A stretch of DNA of 64,000 nucleotides, from positions 124,001 through 188,000 of the forward strand of contig NZ_QDDL01000006.1 in NCBI RefSeq assembly GCF_003097315.1, given 5' to 3'. Positions 28,413 to 37,759 of the stretch are shown piece after piece (positions within the stretch are counted from its first letter, which is position 1; the number at the start of each line of letters is the position of its first letter). Under the pieces are notes generated by a model that was given only the letters and a program-made list of their open reading frames with translations, was not told the origin of the DNA and ran no database searches. Both the position numbers and the translations under genes were made by a program. Origin of the DNA: Pelagibaculum spongiae. Lineage in GTDB: Bacteria; Pseudomonadota; Gammaproteobacteria; Enterobacterales; Pelagibaculaceae.

Positions 28413-29057
28413 ATGGGGTTTATGAAATTTTATTGTGCGATTTGTTTAGAAGAAATTGCTGAGGTTCAGCTTGATGAATTAATGTCGGCAAAGCTGGGGT
28501 GGGACGATACTGTTGACCATATTAATTTTCCTAAAGGTGTCTGTGCACTTGATTTACCGGTAGAAAAGCCATGTCTAATTGCGGTTCTTAGCTGTGGTCA
28601 TATTTTTCATACTAATTGTTGGAAGCGCTGGGTCGAGAACTCACATCATTACGCTCCTCGCGGAGTCGGAACATCTGTCGATCCATTTTCTAGTAATCAA
28701 GCCTTGCCAATTACATCGTGTCCTACTTGTCGGAGATTGCCTGATTATGTGGTCAATCAGCCGGAGTTTTTAATCCAGCCTATGATGAGTAAGGCACTCT
28801 TGTCTCTTTTTAGTGGGGTAAGAATTGGTCAAGATAGTACGAACATTATTCGTATTTGTTTTCGAAAATGGATGGCTAGAGCCTTGCCCGACCGAAATAG
28901 AATTCTTGCACTAAGGCACGAGTTGAATAATCCAGCTGATAACGTTGAATTTGAAGATGTCGGCGCGGGCTTTCCGTCAAGTAGAGTTCATTGGTTAACT
29001 TATTTGATGATTGCCAGCGGTGAGATAATTTTCTTTTATTTACACGAGAGGCGTTAG
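28413..29057 (+). CDS. RING-H2 finger protein of unknown function
   Basis: A 214-residue protein with a complete RING-H2 (C3H2C3) zinc pattern: Cys8 and Cys11 (CAIC), Cys61-Gly-His63, His66, Cys69 (CGHIFHTNCWKRW), Cys103 and Cys106 (CPTC). The first loop is 49 residues, somewhat longer than usual. RING-H2 domains are typical of eukaryotic E3 ubiquitin ligases and rare in bacteria. The C-terminal 100 residues have no recognised fold. No signal peptide. It stands alone between divergent mnmG and an efflux operon. ATG at 28413 or 28422 could be the start; neither has a strong Shine-Dalgarno. Ligase activity is not shown; a structural zinc site is an alternative. Confidence 0.7.
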   Translation: MGFMKFYCAICLEEIAEVQLDELMSAKLGWDDTVDHINFPKGVCALDLPVEKPCLIAVLSCGHIFHTNCWKRWVENSHHYAPRGVGTSVDPFSSNQALPITSCPTCRRLPDYVVNQPEFLIQPMMSKALLSLFSGVRIGQDSTNIIRICFRKWMARALPDRNRILALRHELNNPADNVEFEDVGAGFPSSRVHWLTYLMIASGEIIFFYLHERR

Positions 29058-29249
29058 CAAATTTTTAGCGCTTGATGCTGGACTGTTAAATAAGCATGGC
29101 TACTTTCATATTCATTACACCATAAGCAGTCTTCTCCGTGGCAAAATCACCCCTGTTAATACTGTCGCACAATTTGTTCTGGCTAACGCTCAAGTTGACC
29201 AAAACTAGTGCACAATATTGAAAATTTATAGCTGTGATGGATTCTGGTA

Positions 29250-30641
29250 ATGACACCTGTTTCATTAAAAATCGGTTCAACTCCTTCTGTAATGAAATTA
29301 GTCGCGACGCTAGTGATGTCGTTAGCAATGGCAGGTTGTAGTCTGAATCCACCGACACGAAACGCTCAGCCTGTGCCAGAACTGCCGCAAAATTGGCAAT
29401 CAGCGCAGAGTGAATCAGCTATTGATGGCTGGGCCAGTCAGCTTGCTGATCCTCAATTGACTATTTTGGTTAAAGAAGCCGTACAAGCTAATCCCTCTTT
29501 AGCAGCCAGCCGAGCAACTTTGCGCCGTTTTGCTGCCTTGGCGCGAATTTCTAGTGCCGATGGTAAACCGCAACTTTCTTTATCTGCCGGTTCTCAGCGA
29601 GGCCGCAGCAATGAATTGACCTCGACCGGGCATAATCTGCAGCTTAATGTCAGTTGGGAATTGGATTTATTTCAGCGGATTGCCAATCAAAATAGTGCTT
29701 CACAGCAAGATTACCTCGCCAGCGAAGCCGATTTGCAGTCAGCTCAGTTAACCATTGCCGCATCGGTTGCTAGAAGCTGGTTCAATTTGCAGCAAGCCGT
29801 GGCGCAAAAACGTTTGGCTCTGCAACGTCGAGATAGCCGAAATATCAGTCTGGAATTGGTACAAGCGCGTTATAACCGGGGCTTGGGAAATATTGGTGAT
29901 GTGCATTTGGCCAAATCGACTCTGGCGAGTGCTGATGCTGAAGTCGCCAGTCGCCAACAAGCACTGGATGCTGCGGTTTTATCTCTGGAAAGTTTGTTGG
30001 GGCGTTATCCTGCCGGACAAATCAAAGCCGCCGGTGCACTTCCTAACTTACCGGATGTATTACCAGCCGGTATTCCTTCTGAGTTAATGACCCGTCGACC
30101 TGATTTATTAGCTGCACAAGCTCGATTGGCTGCCGCTGATAGCCGTTTGGCCGCGGCACATGCGGCGCGTTTTCCATCGATTAGTCTGACAGCTGCCGCT
30201 GGTGGTCGCAGTAATGAGTTTTCCGATATTTTTTCCAGCCAAGGATTGCTGTGGAATTTAGCAGGCAATTTAACTGCGCCCATTATTAACGGCGGGCGTT
30301 TAAAGGCCAATCAACAAGCCAATCAAGCAGCAGCTGAAATAGCAGAAGCCAGCTATAACAATAGTTTGCTGTCTGCCTTAACCGAGGTTGAAACTGCCTT
30401 GTCTGCTGAGCAACATTTGCGCACGCAACAGGCTGCTTATCAAGTGGCATTAGAGCAATCTCGTGCTGCAGAAACTCGAACCAAAGAACAATACGGCCGA
30501 GGCTTAACGGATTATTTAAATCTACTTGAAGCACAAAGAAGTGCCGATCAGGCAGAACAGCAACTAGTAGTTGTCACCACTCAGCTATTAATTAATCGTA
30601 TCGATTTATACAGCGCTCTGGGTGCCAGAGCTTTGCCGTAA
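29250..30641 (+). CDS. RND efflux outer-membrane lipoprotein (NodT/OprM type)
   Basis: A 463-residue TolC-family outer-membrane factor with a lipobox (MSLAMAGC). Two repeats of the outer-membrane efflux domain are visible: WASQLADPQLTILVKEAVQANPSL with VSWELDLFQRIANQNSA, and ELMTRRPDLLAAQARLAAAD with LTAAAGGRSNEFSD and LEAQRSADQAEQQ. It forms the exit duct of the tripartite pump encoded with the next two genes. ATG at 29292 (just before the signal peptide core) is an alternative start. Confidence 0.9.
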   Translation: MTPVSLKIGSTPSVMKLVATLVMSLAMAGCSLNPPTRNAQPVPELPQNWQSAQSESAIDGWASQLADPQLTILVKEAVQANPSLAASRATLRRFAALARISSADGKPQLSLSAGSQRGRSNELTSTGHNLQLNVSWELDLFQRIANQNSASQQDYLASEADLQSAQLTIAASVARSWFNLQQAVAQKRLALQRRDSRNISLELVQARYNRGLGNIGDVHLAKSTLASADAEVASRQQALDAAVLSLESLLGRYPAGQIKAAGALPNLPDVLPAGIPSELMTRRPDLLAAQARLAAADSRLAAAHAARFPSISLTAAAGGRSNEFSDIFSSQGLLWNLAGNLTAPIINGGRLKANQQANQAAAEIAEASYNNSLLSALTEVETALSAEQHLRTQQAAYQVALEQSRAAETRTKEQYGRGLTDYLNLLEAQRSADQAEQQLVVVTTQLLINRIDLYSALGARALP

Positions 30642-30657
30642 TTTCCAGTGAGACATC

Positions 30658-31884
30658 ATGAGCCAGAGAGTTAAAGTAGTTATTGCCGCAGTTGTGGTTT
30701 TATTGGTTGCCGGTGTTGTAGCTAAATTTATTTTATCTAATCCGCCGCAAGCTAAAACACGGCCGCAACAAGTACAAAAAGCACGGCTGGTTGATGTATT
30801 AAAATTGCAGCCAACTAATTATCAGATTGAATTAACCGCATTTGGCAGGGTGGCGTCGCGTTCAACGACCACTTTATCTAGCCAAGTTTCTGGTCAATTA
30901 ATTGAACTGGGAAAAAACTTTAAGCAGGGCGGCCAAGTTAAAAAAGGTGAGTTGCTGCTGCAAATCGATGCTCGAGACTACCAAAACAGTCTGGCCCAAG
31001 CAGAGGCCGATTTGACCAACGCTGAAGCAGGCTTTGCTACCGAGCAAGCTCAAGCTAAACAAGCATTGGCTGACTGGAAGGTAATTAATGGTAACCGCGC
31101 TCCCGATCCGTTGGTTGCACGTAAGCCTCAGCTTTCGGCCGCTTGGGCGGCAGTAAATTCAGCGACTGCACGCGTTGATCAGGCTAAATTGAATCTCCAG
31201 CGAACCGCTGTTTTTGCACCTTTTGATGGTGTGGTGCAAAGCCGCTCTGTCGGCCCCGGCCAATATGTGAATGCCGGTAGCCAGCTGGCCAGCTTATTTG
31301 CCATCGACCGAGTAGAAGTCAGCCTGCCGGTTAATAATCGTGATTTAGGTTTATTAAATTTACCACCAGCAGTTTATCCCGATGTCATTTTAACCGCTGA
31401 TTTAGGCAATAACGCAGCAACGAACAAGCGAGTGCAATGGCAGGCGAAAATTGTTCGTAGTAGCGGTTTAATTGATCCACAAAATCGTCAATTATCTTTA
31501 ATTGCTGAAGTCGAAAATCCTTATGCAAGTTTATCTCAGCATCAGTCGAACCAAGCGCCATTATTAGTTGGACAATTTGTTGAGGCGAAAATTAAAGGCA
31601 AAATATTAAAGCAGGTTTTTGTCGTACCCGCTTCGGCAGTGCATCAAGGTAACCAAGTATGGATTTTAAATCAGGGTCGCTTAGAGTCGCGGCAAGTTCA
31701 GTTATTGCATAGCAGTGATGGTCAATCAGTTATTCAAGGAATTACTAACGGTGAACAGCTGGTAGTGAGCCCTCTAGGTGCCGATGTGGTAACAGGTACC
31801 TTAGCCAGAGACAGTTCATTACCCGTAGCAAAAAAAGCTAAAACCGATAAAAATAAAGCCAAGCAAACCGGAGCTGATTTATGA
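30658..31884 (+). CDS. RND efflux periplasmic adaptor (membrane fusion protein)
   Basis: A 408-residue HlyD/AcrA-like adaptor. An N-terminal membrane anchor (VVIAAVVVLLVAGVVAKFI) is followed by the lipoyl half-motif (SQVSGQLIELGKNFKQGGQV), a helical hairpin (about residues 105-175) and the second lipoyl half (LQRTAVFAPFDGVVQSRSVGPGQYVNAG). It links the inner-membrane pump to the outer-membrane factor. It starts 16 bases after the preceding gene and overlaps the pump gene by four bases. Confidence 0.92.
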   Translation: MSQRVKVVIAAVVVLLVAGVVAKFILSNPPQAKTRPQQVQKARLVDVLKLQPTNYQIELTAFGRVASRSTTTLSSQVSGQLIELGKNFKQGGQVKKGELLLQIDARDYQNSLAQAEADLTNAEAGFATEQAQAKQALADWKVINGNRAPDPLVARKPQLSAAWAAVNSATARVDQAKLNLQRTAVFAPFDGVVQSRSVGPGQYVNAGSQLASLFAIDRVEVSLPVNNRDLGLLNLPPAVYPDVILTADLGNNAATNKRVQWQAKIVRSSGLIDPQNRQLSLIAEVENPYASLSQHQSNQAPLLVGQFVEAKIKGKILKQVFVVPASAVHQGNQVWILNQGRLESRQVQLLHSSDGQSVIQGITNGEQLVVSPLGADVVTGTLARDSSLPVAKKAKTDKNKAKQTGADL

Positions 31885-34800
31885 TCAGTTGGTTTACGCG
31901 CAATCCGGTTGCTGCCAATTTATTAATGATTTTTATTTTAATGATGGGTGGCTGGTCAATAAGCTCTCGCCTGCCATTGGAAGTATTCCCTGATTTTGAA
32001 TTAGATTTAGTTTCTGTTTCAGTTAGCTGGCCAGGTGCGCAGCCTGCGGAGGTTGAGCAAACAGTTACCAGCCGGTTGGAAGAAGAAATATTTGACCTAG
32101 AAGGGGTCAAAAAGATTAGCTCTACCAGTAGTGAAGGTTTTTCCAGCGTAGTAGTTGAAGTTTCACCTAGTTACGACCCTGAAGAACTGCGAGATAAAAT
32201 AAAAAACCGCCTCGATGCATTATCTACTTTACCGTCAGGAGCCGAGCGGCCAACGGTTAATCTATTCGATACTAAGCGTGAAGTAATCAGTTTAGTGGTC
32301 AGTGGAGATTTACCAGAAACTGAATTGCGCAAGGTGGCTGAACAATTACGAGATGAATTGCAAATACTGCCCAAGGTTAGTCAAGTTGAGTTGGATGTTA
32401 GCCGTGATCGGGAAGTTTCGATTGAAGTATCCGATGCTGTTCTACGTCAATATGATTTAACGCTTGCTCAAGTGGCGCAAGCGGTTTCAGTCAGTTCGCT
32501 GGATTTATCAGCGGGTAACTTGCGAACTCAGGGTGGTGAAATTCTAGTAACCAGCCGTAATCAGGCTTGGCAGAGAGATGATTTTGAGGCAATCCCCTTA
32601 AGAAGTAGTGCCGATGGCAGCCGATTATTACTGGGTGATATTGCGACGGTCATTGATGGTTTTGAAGATGCGCCTGGCCAAGATTTATTTAATGGTCGGC
32701 CGGCAATGAGCATTGAGATTTACCGAACCGGTACACAAAGTGCGATAGAAGTTGCCGATGCGGTAAAAGCATTTGTTGCAGAGCGGCAGGTTACTTTAGG
32801 CGATTCGGTTAAGCTCAACTTATGGCGCGATCGCTCCAAAATAGTTAAAGCCCGCCTAAACACTTTAACCACATCTGCTTGGCAAGGTGGCTTGTTAGTA
32901 CTGCTACTGTTATCGCTATTTTTACGGCCTTCGGTAGCCTTTTGGGTATTTGCGGGTATTCCGGTTTGTTTCCTCGGTGGTTTTGCTTTAATGCCAGAAT
33001 TGGGCGTATCCATTAATGTCCTTTCTTTGTTTGCATTTATTCTAGTGCTCGGCATTGTAGTAGATGACGCAATTGTCACAGGGGAGAATATTTATACCCA
33101 TTTAAAAAAGGGTAAAGATCCGCTACAAGCCGCTATTGAGGGAACAAAAGAAGTTGCTGTACCAGTAACTTTTGGTGTGCTAACAACGATTGCAGCGTTT
33201 ATTCCTCTTATGCTGATTGAAGGTGCTCGAGGAAAATTGTTTGCCCAAATTCCTTATATTATTATCCCGGTATTGCTATTTTCTCTGGTGGAATCGAAAT
33301 TGATTTTACCAGCACACTTGCGCCACATACGAATGAAAAAGCCCGGCGAAGGCAATCGGCTCAGCCGAATTCAACAAGCAATTGCTGATGGTTTTGAACG
33401 TGCAATATTACGCTTTTATCAACCATTTCTTGAAAAGGCACTTCGCTGGCGCGGGCTAAGCATTAGTGTGTTTATTGGCTTGCTGATTATTATCTTCTCT
33501 CTGGTTTCTAGTGGCTGGGTAAAGTTTGTGTTCTTTCCCCGAATTGAATCAGAAGTGGCGCGTGGTTATTTGAGTATGCCTGCTGGAACGGCATTTGAAA
33601 TAACCGAAGGCCATGTTGCTCGAATGGTCGATGAAGCTGAAAAAATACAGCAGAAGTATATCGATCCGCTAACCGGCGAAAGTATTATTTTGGGTATTTC
33701 ATCTTCTGCCGGTGGTGGTAATAGCCATGTTGGCCGGGTCTGGTTTGAAATTCAGGCGCCAGAAAAACGCACCTTAGATGTGTCATCGCCCGAGCTGTTG
33801 AATGAATGGAGAAAAGCCATTGGTTCGATAGCAGGTGCAGAAAATTTATATTATCGGGCAGAAATAGGTCGAACTTCGGATCCGGTTGATATTCAGTTGC
33901 AAGGCAAAGATCTTGATCGGTTAAAACAGGCGGCGTTATTAATCAAACAGCGGTTAAAACAATTTCCCGATATATTTGATATTAGCGATAGCCTTTCCTC
34001 AGGTAAGCAAGAACTACAAATTATCCTCAAGCCTGAAGCGATTACATTAGGTTTGACCCAGAGGGATTTAACCAGCCAAGTTCGTAATGCGTTATATGGT
34101 TTTCAAGCGCAAAGAATTCAGCGGGACCGTGATGATATTCGGGTGATGGTGCGTTATCCCAAATCAGAGCGAAGTAATTTAAGCCAGCTGGAAAACCTAA
34201 TCATTCGAACGCCAGATGGTGCCCGCTTGCCGCTTAATCAGTTGGCCGAATTAAAACAAGGGGTTAGTCCACTATCGATTGAGCGAGTTAACCGCTTTAG
34301 AACCGCCAATGTCACTGCAGATATTAATAAGGAAACTGGTGATGTTGGTGCGGTGATGCGTGCATTATCTGAAGATTTACCTACCATTTTGGCCGATTAT
34401 TCTGATGTTACCTATTCGCTGGAAGGTGAAGCTCGGGAGCAGGATGAATCCTTCTCCAGCTTGGTGGCAGGTTTGGTATTTGTATTGTTTGTGATTTATG
34501 TGCTGCTGGCGATTCCATTTAAAAGTTATTCACAGCCATTGATGGTGATGTCGGTGATACCATTTGGCGCAGCAGCGGCGGTTCTTGGCCATTTAATAAT
34601 GGGCAAGTCGCTATCGATTATGAGCATTATGGGTATGCTGGCTTTAACCGGCGTGGTGGTGAATGATTCGTTGGTTTTGGTGGATTATATCAACCGACAG
34701 AAGCGCTCAGGCCGTTCCTTGTTAGAAGTGGTTAGCATGAGTGGTGCGGCACGTTTCCGGCCAGTTATTTTAACTTCTTTAACCACCTTCGCTGGCCTTA

Positions 34801-35000
34801 GCCCATTGCTGTTAGAGAAATCTACTCAAGCACAGTTCCTCATTCCAATGGCGATTTCACTTGGCTTTGGGGTGCTATTTACCACCTTTGTCACGCTGAT
34901 TTTAATTCCTGTGAACTACATGCTGCTGGAAGATCTGAAAAGTTTCTTTAGAAAGCTATTGGGAATCACACCCAAGCCCCATAGATTATTGGAAGATTAA
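31881..35000 (+). CDS. RND efflux permease (AcrB/HAE1-like)
   Basis: A 1039-residue RND transporter with 12 predicted membrane helices in two halves. It has the N-terminal MISWFTRNPVAANLLMIFIL, the TM4 proton-relay aspartates in LVLGIVVDDAIVTGENIYTH, and the second-half ALTGVVVNDSLVLVDYIN. The substrate is not predictable; the short N-terminal and lack of HME charged motifs argue for organic compounds rather than metals. No regulator gene is adjacent. Confidence 0.92.
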   Translation: MISWFTRNPVAANLLMIFILMMGGWSISSRLPLEVFPDFELDLVSVSVSWPGAQPAEVEQTVTSRLEEEIFDLEGVKKISSTSSEGFSSVVVEVSPSYDPEELRDKIKNRLDALSTLPSGAERPTVNLFDTKREVISLVVSGDLPETELRKVAEQLRDELQILPKVSQVELDVSRDREVSIEVSDAVLRQYDLTLAQVAQAVSVSSLDLSAGNLRTQGGEILVTSRNQAWQRDDFEAIPLRSSADGSRLLLGDIATVIDGFEDAPGQDLFNGRPAMSIEIYRTGTQSAIEVADAVKAFVAERQVTLGDSVKLNLWRDRSKIVKARLNTLTTSAWQGGLLVLLLLSLFLRPSVAFWVFAGIPVCFLGGFALMPELGVSINVLSLFAFILVLGIVVDDAIVTGENIYTHLKKGKDPLQAAIEGTKEVAVPVTFGVLTTIAAFIPLMLIEGARGKLFAQIPYIIIPVLLFSLVESKLILPAHLRHIRMKKPGEGNRLSRIQQAIADGFERAILRFYQPFLEKALRWRGLSISVFIGLLIIIFSLVSSGWVKFVFFPRIESEVARGYLSMPAGTAFEITEGHVARMVDEAEKIQQKYIDPLTGESIILGISSSAGGGNSHVGRVWFEIQAPEKRTLDVSSPELLNEWRKAIGSIAGAENLYYRAEIGRTSDPVDIQLQGKDLDRLKQAALLIKQRLKQFPDIFDISDSLSSGKQELQIILKPEAITLGLTQRDLTSQVRNALYGFQAQRIQRDRDDIRVMVRYPKSERSNLSQLENLIIRTPDGARLPLNQLAELKQGVSPLSIERVNRFRTANVTADINKETGDVGAVMRALSEDLPTILADYSDVTYSLEGEAREQDESFSSLVAGLVFVLFVIYVLLAIPFKSYSQPLMVMSVIPFGAAAAVLGHLIMGKSLSIMSIMGMLALTGVVVNDSLVLVDYINRQKRSGRSLLEVVSMSGAARFRPVILTSLTTFAGLSPLLLEKSTQAQFLIPMAISLGFGVLFTTFVTLILIPVNYMLLEDLKSFFRKLLGITPKPHRLLED

Positions 35001-35010
35001 AAATAAATTA

Positions 35011-35037
35011 ATGGCGATCTGCTGGTAGCAGATTGCC
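35011..35037 (+). other. Hairpin between the RND permease and ycjX
   Basis: ATGGCGATCTGCT pairs with AGCAGATTGCCAT (one G-U pair) around GGT. There is no T-run after it. It may protect the 3' end of the efflux mRNA or reduce read-through into ycjX. Confidence 0.45.
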
Positions 35038-35062
35038 ATATCAAAATGGTTGGGAGGTGTGT

Positions 35063-36571
35063 ATGCCGGAAAAGAGCAGTTCAAAAACCAGTTTATCATC
35101 GAGCTGGAATCGCTGGTCGAAGTCTCTGGCAGAAAATGCATTAGTTGGCCGCCGTGCGGCAAAAAAACAGCTACAGCGAATATCCGACCGGCGTTTTAGT
35201 ATCGGTATTACCGGCCTTTCACGCAGCGGAAAAACTACTTTCATCACCAGTCTGATTAATCAATTGTTGCAAGGGGAATCTGCCAAGTTAGGCGGCTTTG
35301 CACCGGCAATGGACCAACGATTACTCGGGGCAAAAATCCATCCGTTAGATGATTTACCGCTTTTTCCCTACCAAGCATCGCTAGCCAATCTGACCGAAGC
35401 CCATCCGCAGTGGCCTGAAGCGACTCGTGGTATTAGCGGCTGTTTGCTTGAGCTTAAATTGGCCAAAAAAGATGCTAATTTTAATCCGTTAAAGCGAGAG
35501 TATTATTCTTGTTGGATTGAAATTCGAGATTACCCTGGCGAATGGTTGTTAGATCTACAGCTGTTAGAAATGAGTTTTGCGGACTGGTCTGCTTGGTATG
35601 CTGAGCTATTCAACCGAACAGAAAGAGGGCAGCAGCTAGCGAAAAAAATATCAAGTTTGGCACCGTTAGCGAGCTTTGATCAATCTGAATTAAATAAATT
35701 AATCATCGAATTTTCTGAATATCTACTTGATGCTAAAGCCCAAGGTTTTAGCCAGATCTTTCCTGGGCGATTTTTAACCGGTGATTGGTCAGCCGCAACA
35801 GGCCAATCTGACGACGCCAGCAGTCAATTGGCTCAAGCAGATTTATGTAATTTTATTCCTTTGACGGGCGCTAAGAGCTGGTCATTGGAACAATTGGAAA
35901 ATGCCGAAGAGAATAGCTGGTATAAAGTGTGTAAAAAACACTATCAGCAATATGTCGATCAACTAGTGAAACCTTTTTATAGCGAGTTTTTTAGTAAAAT
36001 CGATCGACAAATTATTTTAGTCGATCTAATTGCATCATTGAATGGTGGGCCAGATAAACTGCAAGACACTCGCCAAGCACTGAGTGGTATTTCACGAAGC
36101 TTTAGTTATGGTAAGCAAGGAAAATTAGCACGTCTGTTTTCACCAAAAATAGATAAGGTTTTATTTGTCGCAAGCAAAATTGATCAGTTAGTTGCTAGCG
36201 ATCATGAAGCGATGCGCCAGCTATTAGCCGAAGTGGTTCAAGCGGCATATCGTCAAGCACGTCACCAAGGTGTCACACCAGCAATTGAGGCAATTTCAGC
36301 GATTAGGGCATCTAAAGAAACGATTAATCAAGGCCAAGCTGCAATTGTTGGTCATAATGCTCAAGGCCAACCGATTGGCTATGTGCATCCGCCAATTCCG
36401 GAGCAAATTCCAGCGAATACTGAACAAGGGCAATTAGTATGGCAGCCATTTATTGAATGGAAAATACCCTTGTTAAGTCCACCTGCTGCTTTAGCCGGAC
36501 AACACAATGCATGCTTGCCACATATTCGTTTAGATAGTCTGCTACAGGTTATTGTTGGTGATAAATTATGA
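35063..36571 (+). CDS. ycjX: YcjX family P-loop protein
   Basis: A 502-residue DUF463/YcjX protein, a predicted nucleoside-triphosphatase of the cell envelope stress group. The Walker A motif is ITGLSRSGKTTFITSL (near residue 47), and RDYPGEWLLDL and FVASKIDQL follow. In E. coli ycjX and ycjF belong to the PspF regulon. Here they form a pair, overlapping by four bases, but lie about 28 kb from pspABC. ATG at 35063 follows GGGAGG; the frame is open further upstream without a good start. Confidence 0.9.
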   Translation: MPEKSSSKTSLSSSWNRWSKSLAENALVGRRAAKKQLQRISDRRFSIGITGLSRSGKTTFITSLINQLLQGESAKLGGFAPAMDQRLLGAKIHPLDDLPLFPYQASLANLTEAHPQWPEATRGISGCLLELKLAKKDANFNPLKREYYSCWIEIRDYPGEWLLDLQLLEMSFADWSAWYAELFNRTERGQQLAKKISSLAPLASFDQSELNKLIIEFSEYLLDAKAQGFSQIFPGRFLTGDWSAATGQSDDASSQLAQADLCNFIPLTGAKSWSLEQLENAEENSWYKVCKKHYQQYVDQLVKPFYSEFFSKIDRQIILVDLIASLNGGPDKLQDTRQALSGISRSFSYGKQGKLARLFSPKIDKVLFVASKIDQLVASDHEAMRQLLAEVVQAAYRQARHQGVTPAIEAISAIRASKETINQGQAAIVGHNAQGQPIGYVHPPIPEQIPANTEQGQLVWQPFIEWKIPLLSPPAALAGQHNACLPHIRLDSLLQVIVGDKL

Positions 36572-37683
36572 TTAATAATGAAAAAAATAACCAAAATCAA
36601 GATCGTCAAGCCTATTGCTTTAAGCCTGAATCCGAGCATAAAAAACAACAGACTAAGCAACCGCAAGCCAAAGAAAAACTTCAAGGACGAGATTGGCAGC
36701 CTGAAATAGATTCAACGGAAGATCAATTGCCGCAATCCATCGAATCGGTTGCCGATATTGATTTTAATACCTCAAATTTATCATCGTTACTGACATTGGA
36801 AAAACTGCCAATCGCCGGTTTGAAAGGTTTTGTTATTTCATTGTTGACGATTATTGGTGTGATTGCTGGTTATGAAGTTTGGCAAATATTTAGTGCCGCA
36901 TTAAATACGCATTGGAGTCTGGCTGCAGCATTTTCAGCATTAATGATGGGTTTAACTGGCTTTAGCATTAAAGCAGTGTGCTCATTTTTATCAGATCATG
37001 ATTTACAAATTGCCGCAGACCTTCAAGCACTGGCGCTACAAAGTCAGGTCGAGAATGAAACGGCAACTGAAAATAGCCAAGGGCGAAGTCATGCTGCCAG
37101 AGCGAGCCTGATTCATCGGTTTCAAAGTTTGTATGCTGGAAAACCACATGCCGAACTACTACAAAAAACTTTAGATAGTTTGCCTGACTATGCCGATGAT
37201 TTAGAAACTTTGAATCACATTGAGCAGCACTTTTTAAAGCCGCTCGACCAGCAAGCACTGAAGCTAATTTCACAACATAGCTTAACGACCGGCACCGTAG
37301 TTGCGCTGAGCCCTTGGGTTGGTTTAGATATGCTGTTCTCACTCTATCGCAATACTAAAATGCTTAATCAAATTGGCCAGATTTACGGTCTGCGACCCTC
37401 ATTAGCCAATCGTTGGCGTTTGATGAAGTCGGTGATTAATCATTTGGCATTGGCGGGTGCCAGTGAAGCATTACTCGATCAGCTAGTCGGCGAAGCGGGT
37501 ATCGCTTCACTGGCCAGCCTTAGTGCATCAAAAATCATGCAAGGGCTAGGCTTAGGGTTATATACCGGACGCATAGGTCTAGCGGGAATTAAAGCCTGTC
37601 GACCAGTAGAATTTTCGGCAAACCAGCAGCCAAAGTTGAAGATGCTGTTAAAGCCGTTGTTAATGAAATTAACTCGAAGATAG
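36568..37683 (+). CDS. ycjF: YcjF family membrane protein (DUF697)
   Basis: A 371-residue YcjF/TIGR01620 protein. After a charged N-terminal region (about 80 residues) there are two transmembrane segments (about 90-150: GFVISLLTIIGVIAGYEVW, LAAAFSALMMGLTGFS), a helical part and the C-terminal DUF697 domain (TTGTVVALSPWVGLDMLFSL). The ATG overlaps the ycjX stop. The function is unknown; the pair is linked to membrane stress in enterobacteria. Confidence 0.88.
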   Translation: MINNEKNNQNQDRQAYCFKPESEHKKQQTKQPQAKEKLQGRDWQPEIDSTEDQLPQSIESVADIDFNTSNLSSLLTLEKLPIAGLKGFVISLLTIIGVIAGYEVWQIFSAALNTHWSLAAAFSALMMGLTGFSIKAVCSFLSDHDLQIAADLQALALQSQVENETATENSQGRSHAARASLIHRFQSLYAGKPHAELLQKTLDSLPDYADDLETLNHIEQHFLKPLDQQALKLISQHSLTTGTVVALSPWVGLDMLFSLYRNTKMLNQIGQIYGLRPSLANRWRLMKSVINHLALAGASEALLDQLVGEAGIASLASLSASKIMQGLGLGLYTGRIGLAGIKACRPVEFSANQQPKLKMLLKPLLMKLTRR

Positions 37684-37759
37684 CGGTAGTATCTGTCTGG
37701 CCTACACTGAAATAAATTAGTTAAGTAATTATCTAAATATGCTGCCGAAAGTTATCGCG

